Assembly (NCBI RefSeq): GCF_001043175.1
Contig: NZ_CP011494.1
Span: 1,674,001-1,738,000 of the forward strand
Length of the DNA: 64,000 bases
From: Marinobacter psychrophilus
GTDB lineage: Bacteria > Pseudomonadota > Gammaproteobacteria > Pseudomonadales > Oleiphilaceae
Direction: 5' to 3'
Position numbers and translations under genes: made by a program. Below the pieces are notes generated by a model that was not told where the DNA came from, ran no database searches, and was given only the letters and a program-made list of their open reading frames with translations. Shown here piece by piece: positions 1-9,373 of this stretch (its first letter is position 1; the number at the start of each line of letters is the position of its first letter).

Positions 1-282
1 TTTCAGGGTCTGCCCAGCATGATGACTGGCCTGACCACAGGCCGTATCGATCTCATGATTGCCGATGACGTGCCCGTGCTGGTTGCCATGCAGGAAAATG
101 CGCCTGACATCAAGATGGTAGACGTTGGTGAATTGCCACGCTGGCCTGCCGCTATTTCGGTTCAGAAAAACAAGCCTGAACTGCTTGCGGCGCTGAACGT
201 TGCGCTGGCAGAAATCAAGGCTGATGGAACTTACCAGACCATTGTCGACAAGTGGATTGGCAAGGGCGCTAACATCGAGTAA
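1..282 (+). CDS. Polar amino-acid ABC transporter, substrate-binding protein (3' part)
   Basis: The reading frame is open from base 1, so the gene begins before the window and only the last 93 residues are seen. The fragment has the ending of family 3 periplasmic solute-binding proteins: a GRIDLMIADD hinge segment, an AISVQKNKPELLAALN stretch and a closing DGTYQTIVDKWIGKG helix. It is followed by two permeases and an ATPase in the same direction, so it should be the periplasmic receptor of that importer. The ligand cannot be told from this part; the downstream deacetylase, RidA and cyclodeaminase-like genes point to an amino acid or acylated derivative. An inverted pair GGGTGA / TCACCC at about 296-333, just after the stop, could make an mRNA hairpin that raises expression of the binding protein. 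Confidence 0.85.
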   Translation, partial: FQGLPSMMTGLTTGRIDLMIADDVPVLVAMQENAPDIKMVDVGELPRWPAAISVQKNKPELLAALNVALAEIKADGTYQTIVDKWIGKGANIE

Positions 283-400
283 CGGCTCGGCAAGGGGGTG
301 ATCCAGACGCAACCAATGCATCAGGGTTCACCCTTCACCTCGTCCCCCGAGTCAACACGGCGGATGTTGTATCACCGACAACAGCAAAAAAGGTAAGACC

Positions 401-1057
401 ATGGATTTCAATTTGATGGTCGAGGTTACGCCCTTGTTGATCGAGGCGGCCTGGGTCACGATCGATGTTTCTGCTCGTTCAATGTTCTTTGGATTCTTTG
501 TCGCCTGCGGCCTCGTGTTCTTGCAATCTTTTCGCTTTGCACCTATCCGCTGGTTTGCCAGAGGTTATATCAGCGTGGTTCGCGGGACACCCTATTTCGT
601 CCAGTTGTTGCTGGTATTTTATGGCGGCCCCAGTATTGGCTTCAGGCTTGACCCCATTATGTGTGGTGTCTTCGTAGGCGCTTTCAATATTGGCGCCTAT
701 ATGAGCGAAGCGATTCGCGGCTCCATCGAGTCCGTGGATAGTGGTCAGACCGAAGCCGCCAGATCCGTGGGATTTGGCAAGGTACAAACGATGGTGTCTA
801 TCGTGTTGCCGCAAGCCGCCCCACTGATGATTCGTTCAGTCGGGGTGTTGGCCATTGTACTGGTGAAAAACTCCTCTCTGGTTTCCATCATCTCCGTGGT
901 TGAATTGACGTATCAGGCTCAGCGGTTGATTGGTTCGACCTACAAACCGCTGGAGATTTTCACTCTCAGTGCACTGATGTACATCGTCATTGTCTACGCG
1001 GTGATGGGCATCATCGAACTGGCCTATCGTCGCGCAACGCGTTACACAACCCAATAA
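401..1057 (+). CDS. Amino-acid ABC transporter permease 1 (HisM/GlnP type)
   Basis: Inner-membrane permease of 218 residues, the usual size for the His/Glu/Gln/Arg/opine family. About five hydrophobic spans are visible. The EAA coupling loop that contacts the ATPase lies at roughly residues 112-135 (EAARSVGFGKVQTM, then VLPQA). An AAGGT-like ribosome site precedes the ATG. It is the first of a permease pair, 12 bases before the second, and works with the binding protein upstream and the ATPase at 1761. The family is clear; the substrate is not. Confidence 0.9.
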   Translation: MDFNLMVEVTPLLIEAAWVTIDVSARSMFFGFFVACGLVFLQSFRFAPIRWFARGYISVVRGTPYFVQLLLVFYGGPSIGFRLDPIMCGVFVGAFNIGAYMSEAIRGSIESVDSGQTEAARSVGFGKVQTMVSIVLPQAAPLMIRSVGVLAIVLVKNSSLVSIISVVELTYQAQRLIGSTYKPLEIFTLSALMYIVIVYAVMGIIELAYRRATRYTTQ

Positions 1058-1069
1058 AAGGACGCAGAG

Positions 1070-1723
1070 ATGGAATTTGATTTCGGTCCGGTAATGACTT
1101 ACTTCCCAACCTTGTTGAAAGGCCTCGGTGTTGGTTCTTTGGTGGCCGTCGCTGTTGCCTTTCTGTCGGTTGTGGGTGGCCTGGTGGTGGCCGTGATCTC
1201 CATTTATATCAATAAGGTCGTGAGCTGGCCATTGCGCTTCTTTATCTGGCTGTTCATGACGACGCCATTGCTGTTACAACTTTACTTTTTGTATTTTGGC
1301 CTCGGTGAATGGATTCTGATTCCCGCCATCCTGGTTGGCATACTTGGGCTGGGTTTTCACTACATGGCTTACAACGCCGATATTTTTATTGCCACCATCA
1401 AGACAGTTTCCGATGGTCAGTACGAAGCTTCACGGTCGATAGGCTTTGGCCATATCGCCACCATTTTCTACATCATTGTTCCCCAGGCCTTTATTCGCGC
1501 GATCCCGCAACTGGGCAACAATATGATTTTAATGGTGAAAGATACGTCGGTCTTATCCGCTATCGGTGTGGCTGAGCTGGTGCATGCCTCCCAGTATGCA
1601 ATCAGCGTAACGTTCCGGCCGTTCGAGTTTTTCATCGTTATCGCTCTGTTGTATTACGTAATCAATATCTTTATGGAGCTAGGCCAGGCCTGGCTGGAGC
1701 GGCAGACGGCCTATCGTCGCTAA
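1070..1723 (+). CDS. Amino-acid ABC transporter permease 2 (HisQ/GlnP type)
   Basis: Second membrane subunit, 217 residues, with about five hydrophobic segments and its own EAA loop at about residues 118-140 (EASRSIGFGHIATIF followed by IVPQAF). An AAAGGA ribosome site sits just before the ATG. Having two different permeases plus one ATPase fits a heterodimeric polar amino-acid importer. It is co-oriented with its neighbours with very short gaps, so one transcript is likely. Confidence 0.9.
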   Translation: MEFDFGPVMTYFPTLLKGLGVGSLVAVAVAFLSVVGGLVVAVISIYINKVVSWPLRFFIWLFMTTPLLLQLYFLYFGLGEWILIPAILVGILGLGFHYMAYNADIFIATIKTVSDGQYEASRSIGFGHIATIFYIIVPQAFIRAIPQLGNNMILMVKDTSVLSAIGVAELVHASQYAISVTFRPFEFFIVIALLYYVINIFMELGQAWLERQTAYRR

Positions 1724-1760
1724 ACCCTAATCTTTGACAGCATAAAAGGCGGTAGAGCCC

Positions 1761-2546
1761 GTGAAAACTGAGCATCAAACCGACACTCCGATGGTCGAGA
1801 TCCGCAATGTACACAAGCGTTTTGGCGATCTGGAAGTTTTAAAAGGTATCGACCTGACGGTCAACCGCGGAAAGATCGTATCCATCATTGGCCCTTCCGG
1901 TTCTGGCAAGAGCACTTTGTTACGTTCGGTGAACCAACTGGAGGTGATTGACCAGGGTGAGATTCTTCTCGACGGCGTTCAAGTGAATCGGCCCGATATG
2001 AACGGCCTCGCATTTGAACGGCACATCAACCACATTCGCCAGAATATGGGCATGGTGTTTCAACACTTCAATCTGTTTCCTCATCTGTCTACGATTGACA
2101 ATGTCACCTTGGGGCCACGCAAGCTGAAAGGCATGGATAAAAAAATGGCTCGAGAATTCGGTATGGAGTTGCTTGACCGGGTTGGCCTTGCCGAGAAAGC
2201 CGAGGTGTTTCCCAACCATTTGTCGGGCGGTCAAAAGCAACGGGTGGCGATTGCCCGGGCGCTGGCGATGCAGCCCAAGGTGATGTTGTTTGACGAGGCG
2301 ACCTCAGCCCTGGATCCGGAGCTGGTCGAGGAAGTTAACCGGGTAATGCGCGGCCTGGCAGAAGAACATATGACCATGTTGATCGTGACACACGAGATGA
2401 CATTTGCGCGCGATGTGTCGGACTGGGCCATGTTTATGGACGGAGGGGTTGTTGTTGAAGAATGCGCCCCGGAGAAGCTGTTCAGCAATCCGGATCAGGA
2501 GCGCACGTGCAACTTCCTGCGCAAACACCTCGGCAATAATCACTAG
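1761..2546 (+). CDS. Amino-acid ABC transporter ATP-binding protein
   Basis: Cytoplasmic ATPase of 261 residues in the GlnQ/HisP class. Walker [10 protein letters not shown] lies at about residues 43-51, the Q-loop at VFQHFNLFPH, the signature LSGGQKQR at about 154-161 and Walker B VMLFDEATSALD after it. The start given is a GTG at 1761, preceded by AAAGGCGG; an ATG at 1791 (MVEIRN) is an alternative that would remove ten poorly conserved residues. It is the last gene of the importer operon and converges on the deacetylase gene. Confidence 0.92.
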   Translation: MKTEHQTDTPMVEIRNVHKRFGDLEVLKGIDLTVNRGKIVSIIGPSGSGKSTLLRSVNQLEVIDQGEILLDGVQVNRPDMNGLAFERHINHIRQNMGMVFQHFNLFPHLSTIDNVTLGPRKLKGMDKKMAREFGMELLDRVGLAEKAEVFPNHLSGGQKQRVAIARALAMQPKVMLFDEATSALDPELVEEVNRVMRGLAEEHMTMLIVTHEMTFARDVSDWAMFMDGGVVVEECAPEKLFSNPDQERTCNFLRKHLGNNH

Positions 2547-2699
2547 GCGCTGCGCTGTGAAATATGTTTGCCATAAGGCGCAATCTCTTCACGCGCCCAA
2601 GCATTTTTTTCTTCGCGGTCAATCTGCGCCTGCCCATAAAGATGACCCGCTGGCCGGGATGACGCTGGAAACCAAGGATTTTTACCGAATTGGCCAGCG

Positions 2700-3830
2700 T
2701 TATGCCGGTGTCGCGAGTGATTTGCTCCAGGCATCAATCAACTCGCGTTGATGCGGCTGCAGCGCCTGATAGCCCCAGACCGCAATTTCCTCATTTTGCG
2801 GGTCTGGCACCCGGGTATCGCTGTCCGCCAGCGCTGCGATCGCCGCATGACCACATAACGGAGCATAGCCTTCCGAATAGCCACCCTCATGAACCATCAC
2901 CAGGCGCCCATCGCAGACGTGCTCTGCCAGTTTTCGGATTTGTTCCGTCATTTGTGAAAACGCGCCACTGTTCAGCATCATTTTGCCCAGCGGATCCTTG
3001 GCGCAGGCATCGTAGCCGCAGGCAACAACAATCAGTTCAGGGCGAAAATCAGTCAGCGCAGGCAAGATCAACTGACTCATGGCATAGCGATACGCGCCAA
3101 TGCCGCAACCGGGTGGCATTGGCGCATTAAGGTTATAGCCTAGCCCAGCTCCTTCACCCTGCTCTTCAAACGCTCCGGTATCTAACGGATAGTTACCGGC
3201 CTGATGGATCGACAGCGTGAACACATCGGGGTCATCGTAAAACGCACTCTGGGTGCCGTTGCCATGATGCACATCCCAGTCAAGCACCGCGACGCGCCCA
3301 ATCTGACCCAGTGCCCGTGCACGCTTTATCGCGACGGGAATATTGCCCAGCAGGCAAAAACCCCGCCCGCGATCAGGCTCGGCATGATGCCCCGGCGGCC
3401 GGCAAAGCGCGTAGGCGCGGCGTCTTATACCCAGAGCTACATCCTCTACTGCGGCAATGGCCAGCCCCGCCGACTGTTTAGCCGCCGCCAGGCTGCCAGC
3501 GGTATAAGGTGCGCAATCGCCTCCGTCCCCACCACCCTGAAGATCGCCTTTTTCAAGTTCGTCCAGATAACGCCCGGTATGGAAATACTCGAGATCCCGG
3601 CGAGTAGCAGGCGGCGGTTTGACAACCACCAGCTCATCGATCAGCCCCGACACTTCCAAAAGGTTCTTGAGCCGACGTTTACTCTCCGGGCTTTCCGACG
3701 CAGGTTGAGGCTGTAGGAAAGCGCCCGCGGACGAAAACACACCAATGGCCCCGGGATCGTGCCAGAAACAGCGCTCATGCCAGTAAAATCCCGTTGTGTG
3801 AATCGCATCACTAGTAGCGGTTCGAGTCAT
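2700..3830 (-). CDS. Histone deacetylase-family amidohydrolase
   Basis: Zinc-dependent deacetylase of the HDAC / acetylpolyamine amidohydrolase superfamily, 376 residues. The active-site blocks are all visible in order: RPPGHHAE, the metal-binding DWDVHHGNGTQ, and the third metal aspartate in ACGYDA, with HEGGY near the end. In bacteria such enzymes remove acetyl groups from small molecules such as acetylpolyamines. The ATG at 3830 was chosen over one 48 bases upstream because AGGAT lies about 7 bases ahead and the family match begins soon after. It is divergent from the RidA and cyclodeaminase-like genes; with the amino-acid importer next door, a role in deacylating an imported compound is likely but inferred. 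Confidence 0.87.
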   Translation of the reverse strand: MTRTATSDAIHTTGFYWHERCFWHDPGAIGVFSSAGAFLQPQPASESPESKRRLKNLLEVSGLIDELVVVKPPPATRRDLEYFHTGRYLDELEKGDLQGGGDGGDCAPYTAGSLAAAKQSAGLAIAAVEDVALGIRRRAYALCRPPGHHAEPDRGRGFCLLGNIPVAIKRARALGQIGRVAVLDWDVHHGNGTQSAFYDDPDVFTLSIHQAGNYPLDTGAFEEQGEGAGLGYNLNAPMPPGCGIGAYRYAMSQLILPALTDFRPELIVVACGYDACAKDPLGKMMLNSGAFSQMTEQIRKLAEHVCDGRLVMVHEGGYSEGYAPLCGHAAIAALADSDTRVPDPQNEEIAVWGYQALQPHQRELIDAWSKSLATPA

Positions 3831-4080
3831 TTCGCATCCTGTTGCTGATAGGTGAGCGCACGTTTTCCGCAGGATCACTTTTCGGTTCGAAAAAAAGCCA
3901 TGTCACCGCGATTTAGGCCCAGTCGGCGGGCACGGTGTCCTGAGTATCTCACTGCCATGGCCCTTTTGCGGAACGCAGAATGGTATGGTACCTGTCGGCC
4001 AAAAAACAATCGACGAACTTTTTTAACGGGCTTTATCAACGGGTTTACCCAAAACCGTCCACTTTCAACTGGAGAATACT

Positions 4081-4434
4081 ATGACGATTAATTACCTGGA
4101 GTCCGGCGCTCGGATGAGCCAAGTCACTGTCCATTTGGGCACCGTTTATACTGCCGGGCAGGTTGCCAGCGATGCCACCGCTGATGCCGCTGGCCAGACG
4201 CAGCAGATACTGGAAGGACTTGATCGCCTGCTGGCAGAAGCAGGCACTGATAAGTCCCACTTGCTATCCGCCTCTATCTGGGTGGCCGATATGGCTGACT
4301 TTGCTGGCATGAATAGCGCATGGGACAACTGGGTGACACCAGGCCGCACTCCAGTCAGAGTCTGTGTAGAGGCGCGTCTCGCCAAGCCTGAATGGAAAGT
4401 GGAAATCATGGTTATCGCGGCGCTACCGGAGTAA
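4081..4434 (+). CDS. RidA/YjgF/UK114 family protein
   Basis: Small protein of 117 residues, the family's usual length. RidA proteins form trimers and many hydrolyse reactive enamine/imine intermediates released by PLP enzymes. The family signature is at the end: TPVRVCVEARL with the conserved arginine, then WKVEIMVIA. The GGAG ribosome site 7 bases before the ATG is good. It stops 4 bases before the cyclodeaminase-like gene, so the two are surely co-transcribed; an imine-forming reaction by that partner would give a RidA protein an obvious job. It belongs to a divergent subgroup, so deaminase activity is not certain. Confidence 0.87.
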   Translation: MTINYLESGARMSQVTVHLGTVYTAGQVASDATADAAGQTQQILEGLDRLLAEAGTDKSHLLSASIWVADMADFAGMNSAWDNWVTPGRTPVRVCVEARLAKPEWKVEIMVIAALPE

Positions 4435-4438
4435 TTCT

Positions 4439-5392
4439 ATGCACGTTATCTCTGCAGAGGAAGTCGCGAGATCACTGCCGTGGCTACCTTTAATTGACAG
4501 GATTGGACAGGCCTTCCGGGAAGGTGTCGAGGCGCCGCCTCGCCATCACCATACGATCCAGCGAGATGATGGCGAGGCAACCATGCTGCTGATGCCCGCA
4601 TGGGAACCGGACGGCTACATCGGGATGAAAATGGTGAACGTTTTCCCCCAGAATGCCGACAAGGGGCTGCCCGCTATTTCAGGGATTTACATGCTTTGTG
4701 ACGGCGCCAATGGTCAACCGTTGGCCTGTTTCGATGGCAGCGAGCTGACTCGCCGGCGCACGGCTGCCGCCTCGGCACTGGCCAGCCGCGCGCTTTCTCG
4801 CGAGGCCTCCGAAACCCTATTGGTGATTGGCACGGGTAAACTGGCGCCGATGCTGATCGAGGCCCATGCCAGCGTGCGCCCCATCCGCAAGGTGATGGTG
4901 TGGGGCCGCAATCCTGATAAGGCGCAGGCCCTGGCAAACGAATACGCCCATTACAAAGGCGGAATGGTTCCCTTTGATAGCGTGTCAGCGATCACGGATC
5001 TACCGGCCAGTGCAGCCACTGCAGATATCATCAGCTGTGCCACCTTGTCGGATCAGCCCATCGTGCTGGGTACGTGGCTTTCACCCGGTTGCCACCTTGA
5101 TCTGGTGGGCGCCTTCCGACGCACGATGCGAGAAACCGACAGCCACTGTATTGCCCGCGGTGAAGTCTATGTGGACACCTACGCAGGGGCCGAAGGTGAA
5201 GCTGGGGATCTCCATTTCGCCGCTGGGGAAGGCGTCTTCCGTTTCACTGATATTGCAGCCGATTTGGCGGAAGTCCTGCAAGGTCGTCATCCGGGCCGCT
5301 CCAGTGGCGACGCCATCACCGTTTTTAAATCGGTCGGTGCATCGTTGGAAGATCTGGCCGCCGCCATTGAAGTCTGGCAACGTGTTAAATAG
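4439..5392 (+). CDS. Ornithine cyclodeaminase / mu-crystallin family protein
   Basis: 317-residue NAD(P)-binding protein of the ornithine cyclodeaminase / mu-crystallin family, which also holds cyclic-imine reductases (pyrroline- or piperideine-2-carboxylate), alanine dehydrogenases and the ectoine-utilisation protein EutC. Visible features are KMVNVFPQN and GLPAISGIY near residues 63-83, the RRTAAASALAS helix at about 104-114 and a Rossmann motif LVIGTGKLAP near 128. Motifs alone do not separate the activities. The RidA gene immediately upstream and the importer nearby favour catabolism of an imported amino acid through a cyclic imine. Confidence 0.85.
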   Translation: MHVISAEEVARSLPWLPLIDRIGQAFREGVEAPPRHHHTIQRDDGEATMLLMPAWEPDGYIGMKMVNVFPQNADKGLPAISGIYMLCDGANGQPLACFDGSELTRRRTAAASALASRALSREASETLLVIGTGKLAPMLIEAHASVRPIRKVMVWGRNPDKAQALANEYAHYKGGMVPFDSVSAITDLPASAATADIISCATLSDQPIVLGTWLSPGCHLDLVGAFRRTMRETDSHCIARGEVYVDTYAGAEGEAGDLHFAAGEGVFRFTDIAADLAEVLQGRHPGRSSGDAITVFKSVGASLEDLAAAIEVWQRVK

Positions 5393-5696
5393 TTCGACCT
5401 CTGGCGACAGGCGAATGGGCATTGATTGGCCCTATCGATGCTGTCGCTGAGCACACCACTCTGCCTTTTCTCTTTCCGCATTCAGAGCACACGTTGCAAG
5501 CGGGAATTGTTAAGGTGAGCTAGCCGTGATCCTTCTCGTTTTATGACTTTAGCATGGCTTGAACTAGCGTCTATAATTCTGGTTTCAGAGTGCAAAAACC
5601 TATGAAATGCATCACTAAAAAATAATTAGGGTGGGGGTATTTCGAGAAAATACGTTGACCCATGAAACCGTCAAACAGCGCCCGGGCGAATGATTT
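5393..5696 (+). promoter_or_regulatory. Intergenic region with the corA promoter and leader
   Basis: No gene is seen in these 304 bases. A good sigma-70 promoter is visible: -35 TTAGCA at 5549-5554, a 17-base spacer and a perfect -10 TATAAT at 5572-5577. Transcription would start near 5584 and leave a leader of roughly 110 bases before the corA start codon. No convincing riboswitch fold was recognised by eye in the leader. Confidence 0.6.
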
Positions 5697-6770
5697 ATGG
5701 CCTATTTTAACAAACACTACCACAGCCCGGGTACAGCACCCGGAACCCTGGTGGCCATTCAGAAACCGGTAACGCCGGTCACCATAAAGCTGATTGATTA
5801 CACGGAGTCTTCGGTTGAGGAACTCCAACCTGCCTCTGCACGCGATTGTCGGCCATTTCTGGATCGGCAGAGCAAAACCTGGATTCAAGTAAACGGGCAT
5901 ATCGATCCAGATACCCTTCGAGATTTTGGCGAATTGTTTGACCTTCATGACCTGGCGCTGGAGGACATTATCAACAGTGGCCAACGCCCCAAAATCGAAC
6001 TTTATGACGATCAGATTTTCATCATCGCGACATTGCCTGTTTACGATGGCCAGAATTTAGAGATGGTTCAGGTTAGCCTGTTTGTTGGAAAAAACTATTT
6101 GATCTGCTTTTGCCCTCTGGCGAACGACCCTTTTGAGCCGGTACGCAAGCGCATGCGACAACCCAACAACCGCCGCTTCGCTGACCGCGGGATTGATTAT
6201 CTGCTGTACGCGCTGATGGATTTTATTATTGATGCCGGTTTTCCGGTACTGGAACAATTCGGCGGCCAGCTTGAAGCGCTTGAGGAGGAGTTGCTGGAGC
6301 GCCCGAGTCAGAAAACGCTGGCGTCATTGCATGAGCTTAAGCGCGAACTGCTGACCTTACGCCGGGTGCTCTGGCCCCAGCGGGAACTGATCACGACGCT
6401 CATGCGGGGTGAGGACGAGCTGATTCTGGCAAACACCCTGGTGTATTTCCGGGACTGTTACGACCACAGCATTCAGATTATCGAATTATTGGAAAGCTTT
6501 CGCGATATGGCGACCAGTATGCTGGATATCTACCTGTCCAGTATCAGCCAGCGCACCAATGAGACGATGCGGGTGTTGACGATTATCGCAACCATCTTCA
6601 TTCCGCTGACGTTTGTGGTGGGTGTTTACGGCATGAATTTTGACCATCCGGGCAGCCCCTGGTCTATGCCGGAACTGGGCTGGTATTACGGCTACCCGAT
6701 GGTCTGGGGCGCCATGATTTTAATCGTTCTGGGGTTGCTCTGGTTCTTCAAACGTAGGCACTGGATATAA
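5697..6770 (+). CDS. corA: CorA-family divalent metal transporter
   Basis: Pentameric inner-membrane channel for Mg2+ (or Co2+/Ni2+/Zn2+), 357 residues. The Thermotoga-type CorA layout is clear: an N-terminal PGTLV segment, the cytoplasmic funnel with LEDIINSGQRPK and YDDQIF near residues 88-107, a long helix, and two C-terminal spans. The first span carries the selectivity signature GMN in VGVYGMNFDHP, and the C-terminus is basic (FKRRHW). The start codon is preceded in frame by a TGA only 6 bases upstream, so the gene cannot start earlier; no strong Shine-Dalgarno is seen. The exact metal cannot be told from sequence. Confidence 0.92.
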   Translation: MAYFNKHYHSPGTAPGTLVAIQKPVTPVTIKLIDYTESSVEELQPASARDCRPFLDRQSKTWIQVNGHIDPDTLRDFGELFDLHDLALEDIINSGQRPKIELYDDQIFIIATLPVYDGQNLEMVQVSLFVGKNYLICFCPLANDPFEPVRKRMRQPNNRRFADRGIDYLLYALMDFIIDAGFPVLEQFGGQLEALEEELLERPSQKTLASLHELKRELLTLRRVLWPQRELITTLMRGEDELILANTLVYFRDCYDHSIQIIELLESFRDMATSMLDIYLSSISQRTNETMRVLTIIATIFIPLTFVVGVYGMNFDHPGSPWSMPELGWYYGYPMVWGAMILIVLGLLWFFKRRHWI

Positions 6771-6793
6771 CCGACTGGGTCGGTTCTAACTTA

Positions 6794-7432
6794 CTATAAA
6801 TGCTTCCCACAGAGCCCTGAATGTAGCCCGCGTCGGTGACTGTTCTGTTGTTCTGCGATCGCAGCCAACAGGTTGGATACAGCGTCTTCCACGTTCCCAT
6901 TGTTCTCGATCACAAGGCAGTTTGAAGGGAGTTGTTGTTCCAGCTCCCGGGCACGGCGAATACGCGCGTCGATCTGCTCAGCGCATTCCCGGCCGCGCAT
7001 TACCAGGCGCTGTTGCAGCCGGTCGGGGTCGACACGGATCAGCACTGGAACAAGTGTGTCGCCATAATGCGACTGAGCCTCATCAAGATAGGCGCGGGAT
7101 CCATTCACCAGTACCTGGCCACCGTGAGCAAGCCACTGGTCGATCTCGCGGCCGATTCCGTAGCGGAAACCATTGGCTGACCAGTGCATGGCAAAGGCAT
7201 CTATGGCTACCCGTTGCTCGAACTCGGTGTCTGAAAGCCAGACATGGCGCTCTGTGCCGCCATCCGCCTTTCGGGTTATATAGCGGTGGGCCACAAGTGG
7301 CCTCATGTCATCGGTAGAGTCTCTCCGACAGCCTCGTAGTAGCGTATCCTTGCCCGCGCCTGACGCCCCCATAATGTAAAACAGGCGTCCTAACCCGGCC
7401 GCAAGCGGCTGTCTATTGTTTGATTCTGGCAC
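6794..7432 (-). CDS. phnN: Ribose 1,5-bisphosphate phosphokinase PhnN
   Basis: Last gene of the C-P lyase operon, 212 residues. PhnN phosphorylates ribose 1,5-bisphosphate to PRPP, returning the ribose of phosphonate breakdown to metabolism. It has the guanylate-kinase-like fold: a P-loop GASGAGKD at about residues 22-29, then the RYITRKA segment and a nucleotide-binding VNGSRAYL. It starts 21 bases after phnM. The N-terminal ten residues are variable, so the start could lie slightly later. Confidence 0.9.
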   Translation of the reverse strand: MPESNNRQPLAAGLGRLFYIMGASGAGKDTLLRGCRRDSTDDMRPLVAHRYITRKADGGTERHVWLSDTEFEQRVAIDAFAMHWSANGFRYGIGREIDQWLAHGGQVLVNGSRAYLDEAQSHYGDTLVPVLIRVDPDRLQQRLVMRGRECAEQIDARIRRARELEQQLPSNCLVIENNGNVEDAVSNLLAAIAEQQNSHRRGLHSGLCGKHL

Positions 7433-7453
7433 CTTTCGCTCCTCAGTAGCGTC

Positions 7454-8641
7454 TCAATACACCCGTTTTCCGCCTCGCCAGACGTTTTGAATCACCGGCA
7501 ACTGATTTCTGGGTTCTACTAGCACCAGGTCTGCCCGTTTGCCGCGTTCGATCACGCCGCGGTCATGGAGGTTGGCGCAGCGCGCAGGGGTGGAAGTGAC
7601 GGTGGCGATGGCCCGAGCCATGTCATAGTCGTTGTCTTCCATGCTGGCCAGGCGAAATGCCGCGTGCAGCATGCTGGCGGGATAATAGTCCGACGACAGT
7701 ATATCGAGCACGCCGGCGGAGGCTAGCTCGGCTGCTGCAATGTTGCCTGAGTGAGAGCCTCCCCGCACAATATTGGGCGCACCCATCAATACACGCAACC
7801 CTTTGTCATGGGAGGCTTTAGCCGCTTCCCAGGTGGTGGGAAATTCCGCAATACGCATACCCAATGCTGCCGACTCTGCAACATGGTCGAGGGTCGCGTC
7901 ATCATGGCTGGCCAGCGGGATGCCTCTGGCCTGGCAAATGGCGACGACGGCTAGGCGGTTTCGGTCGCTGTGCAGTAGAGCGGATTCCTTGCGTTTGTGC
8001 GTGAAGGCGTCCATTTCAGCATTGTTGAGGTTGTGCTTGCCCTGGTAATACTGCCGGTACTTGTCCTCCCGAACGAATTGACGCTGTCCTGGTGTGTGGT
8101 CCATGACCGAGACAAGCTGGAGCAGGGGATGATCAACCAGCTCTTCGAACAGTTGCAGAGTTTCGCCAAAACTGACTTCGCAGCGCAGGTGCAGCAGGTG
8201 ATCGGCCCGCAAGATGCCCGCATCACGTGTCTCCGACAGAGCGTCGATGAGGGTCCTGAGGTGGCTCAGGCGATTGCTGCCATCAACAATATCACCGATG
8301 GACAACGCGTCGAATACCGTGGTTATGCCAGACGATACAATATGGGCGTCGTGGGTGAGCACGGCCGGATGGCTGGGCCAGATAACACCCGGCCGTGGCG
8401 AAAAGTGCTTTTCAAGGTTGTCTGTATGCAGTTCCACCAGTCCCGGAATCAGATAGGCTCCCTGGCAATCCTGGGCTTTGGCTGCTCGGGTATTGCCCCG
8501 ATCTATAGCGTTGATCAGACCATTCCGGACTTTGAGTGTGCCGGTAAATACCTCGGTTTCAGTCACAATACGGGCGTTGGTGAGCAGTAACTCACTGTTT
8601 TCAAGCTGCGGTCGTTCCAATGTCAGGTCCATGGCGCTCAT
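7454..8641 (-). CDS. phnM: RPnTP hydrolase PhnM
   Basis: Amidohydrolase-superfamily enzyme of 395 residues that removes pyrophosphate from alpha-D-ribose 1-methylphosphonate 5-triphosphate, giving the C-P lyase substrate. The metal-binding motif LHTDNLEKH near residue 71 and the later SHDDATLDH and DYYPASML segments are typical of PhnM. Its ATG overlaps the phnL stop by 4 bases (ATGA), with a GAGGAAG ribosome site inside phnL, so translation is coupled. Length and motifs match the family fully. Confidence 0.94.
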   Translation of the reverse strand: MSAMDLTLERPQLENSELLLTNARIVTETEVFTGTLKVRNGLINAIDRGNTRAAKAQDCQGAYLIPGLVELHTDNLEKHFSPRPGVIWPSHPAVLTHDAHIVSSGITTVFDALSIGDIVDGSNRLSHLRTLIDALSETRDAGILRADHLLHLRCEVSFGETLQLFEELVDHPLLQLVSVMDHTPGQRQFVREDKYRQYYQGKHNLNNAEMDAFTHKRKESALLHSDRNRLAVVAICQARGIPLASHDDATLDHVAESAALGMRIAEFPTTWEAAKASHDKGLRVLMGAPNIVRGGSHSGNIAAAELASAGVLDILSSDYYPASMLHAAFRLASMEDNDYDMARAIATVTSTPARCANLHDRGVIERGKRADLVLVEPRNQLPVIQNVWRGGKRVY

Positions 8642-9342
8642 GCTGCTTCCTCTTTCGCGAGGCTGGTCAGGGGTATTCGGCGGTCGGCTAGCTGGTCGCG
8701 TAACCCGGCGTCGTGGAAAATACCGACAATAGCCGCGCCGCGTTCCCGCGCCTGCTGGATAAGCGACACCACAACAGCGCAGTTATCTGCGTCCAGAGAA
8801 GCCGTGGGTTCGTCCAGCAAAAGGATCGGGTAATCAACCACAAAGCCCCGGGCGATATTGACTCGCTGCTGCTCGCCGCCGGAAAAGGTCGAGGGAGCCA
8901 GGTGCCAGAGCGTCTTGGGTATGTTCAGCTGGCGTAGCAATTCGGAGGCTTTTTTGCGACAGCTCTCCCGGTCTACGCCCAGGGCCCTTAGCGGTTCCAT
9001 CACCACTTCGAGGGTAGATACCCGGGGAATAACCCGCAGGAACTGGCTAACATAGCCCAGGGTTTGGCGCCGGATGTTCAGAATCTGCCTGGGTGTTGCT
9101 GTAACCAGGTCGGTAAGCTCGCCTTGGTGCCGAACATGAAGCTGACCGGACTGGGGCTTATAGTTGGCATAAAGCGAACGCAAAAGGGTACTTTTCCCGG
9201 ATCCCGAGCGCCCGTCCAGCACGACGCATTCGCCAGCGTTCACGTCAAAGGACACATCTGTGAGGACAGAGTAGGAAACACCACCCTGATTGTGCAGGGT
9301 GAATCGTTTGTTCAGGTCGGTAACCTGGATCATGACCGTCAT
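8638..9342 (-). CDS. phnL: C-P lyase subunit PhnL (ABC-type ATPase)
   Basis: 234-residue ABC-fold ATPase without a permease partner; PhnL is required for methylphosphonate use and acts with PhnG-H-I and PhnM in forming ribose methylphosphonate triphosphate. Walker [10 protein letters not shown] is near residue 44, the signature FSGGEQQR near 154 and Walker [11 protein letters not shown] near 175. A GGAG ribosome site precedes the ATG. It lies 31 bases after phnK, in the usual K-L order. Confidence 0.93.
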   Translation of the reverse strand: MTVMIQVTDLNKRFTLHNQGGVSYSVLTDVSFDVNAGECVVLDGRSGSGKSTLLRSLYANYKPQSGQLHVRHQGELTDLVTATPRQILNIRRQTLGYVSQFLRVIPRVSTLEVVMEPLRALGVDRESCRKKASELLRQLNIPKTLWHLAPSTFSGGEQQRVNIARGFVVDYPILLLDEPTASLDADNCAVVVSLIQQARERGAAIVGIFHDAGLRDQLADRRIPLTSLAKEEAA

Positions 9343-9373
9343 TGCAGTTCTCCAGTTCGATCACAGTGCGGTG

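Noticed and set aside
2543..2737. Short minus-strand frame after the deacetylase gene (ending REEIAPYGKHISQRSA)
   Set aside because: It starts with TTG inside the deacetylase gene, has no ribosome site and matches no family; at most an old fragment.
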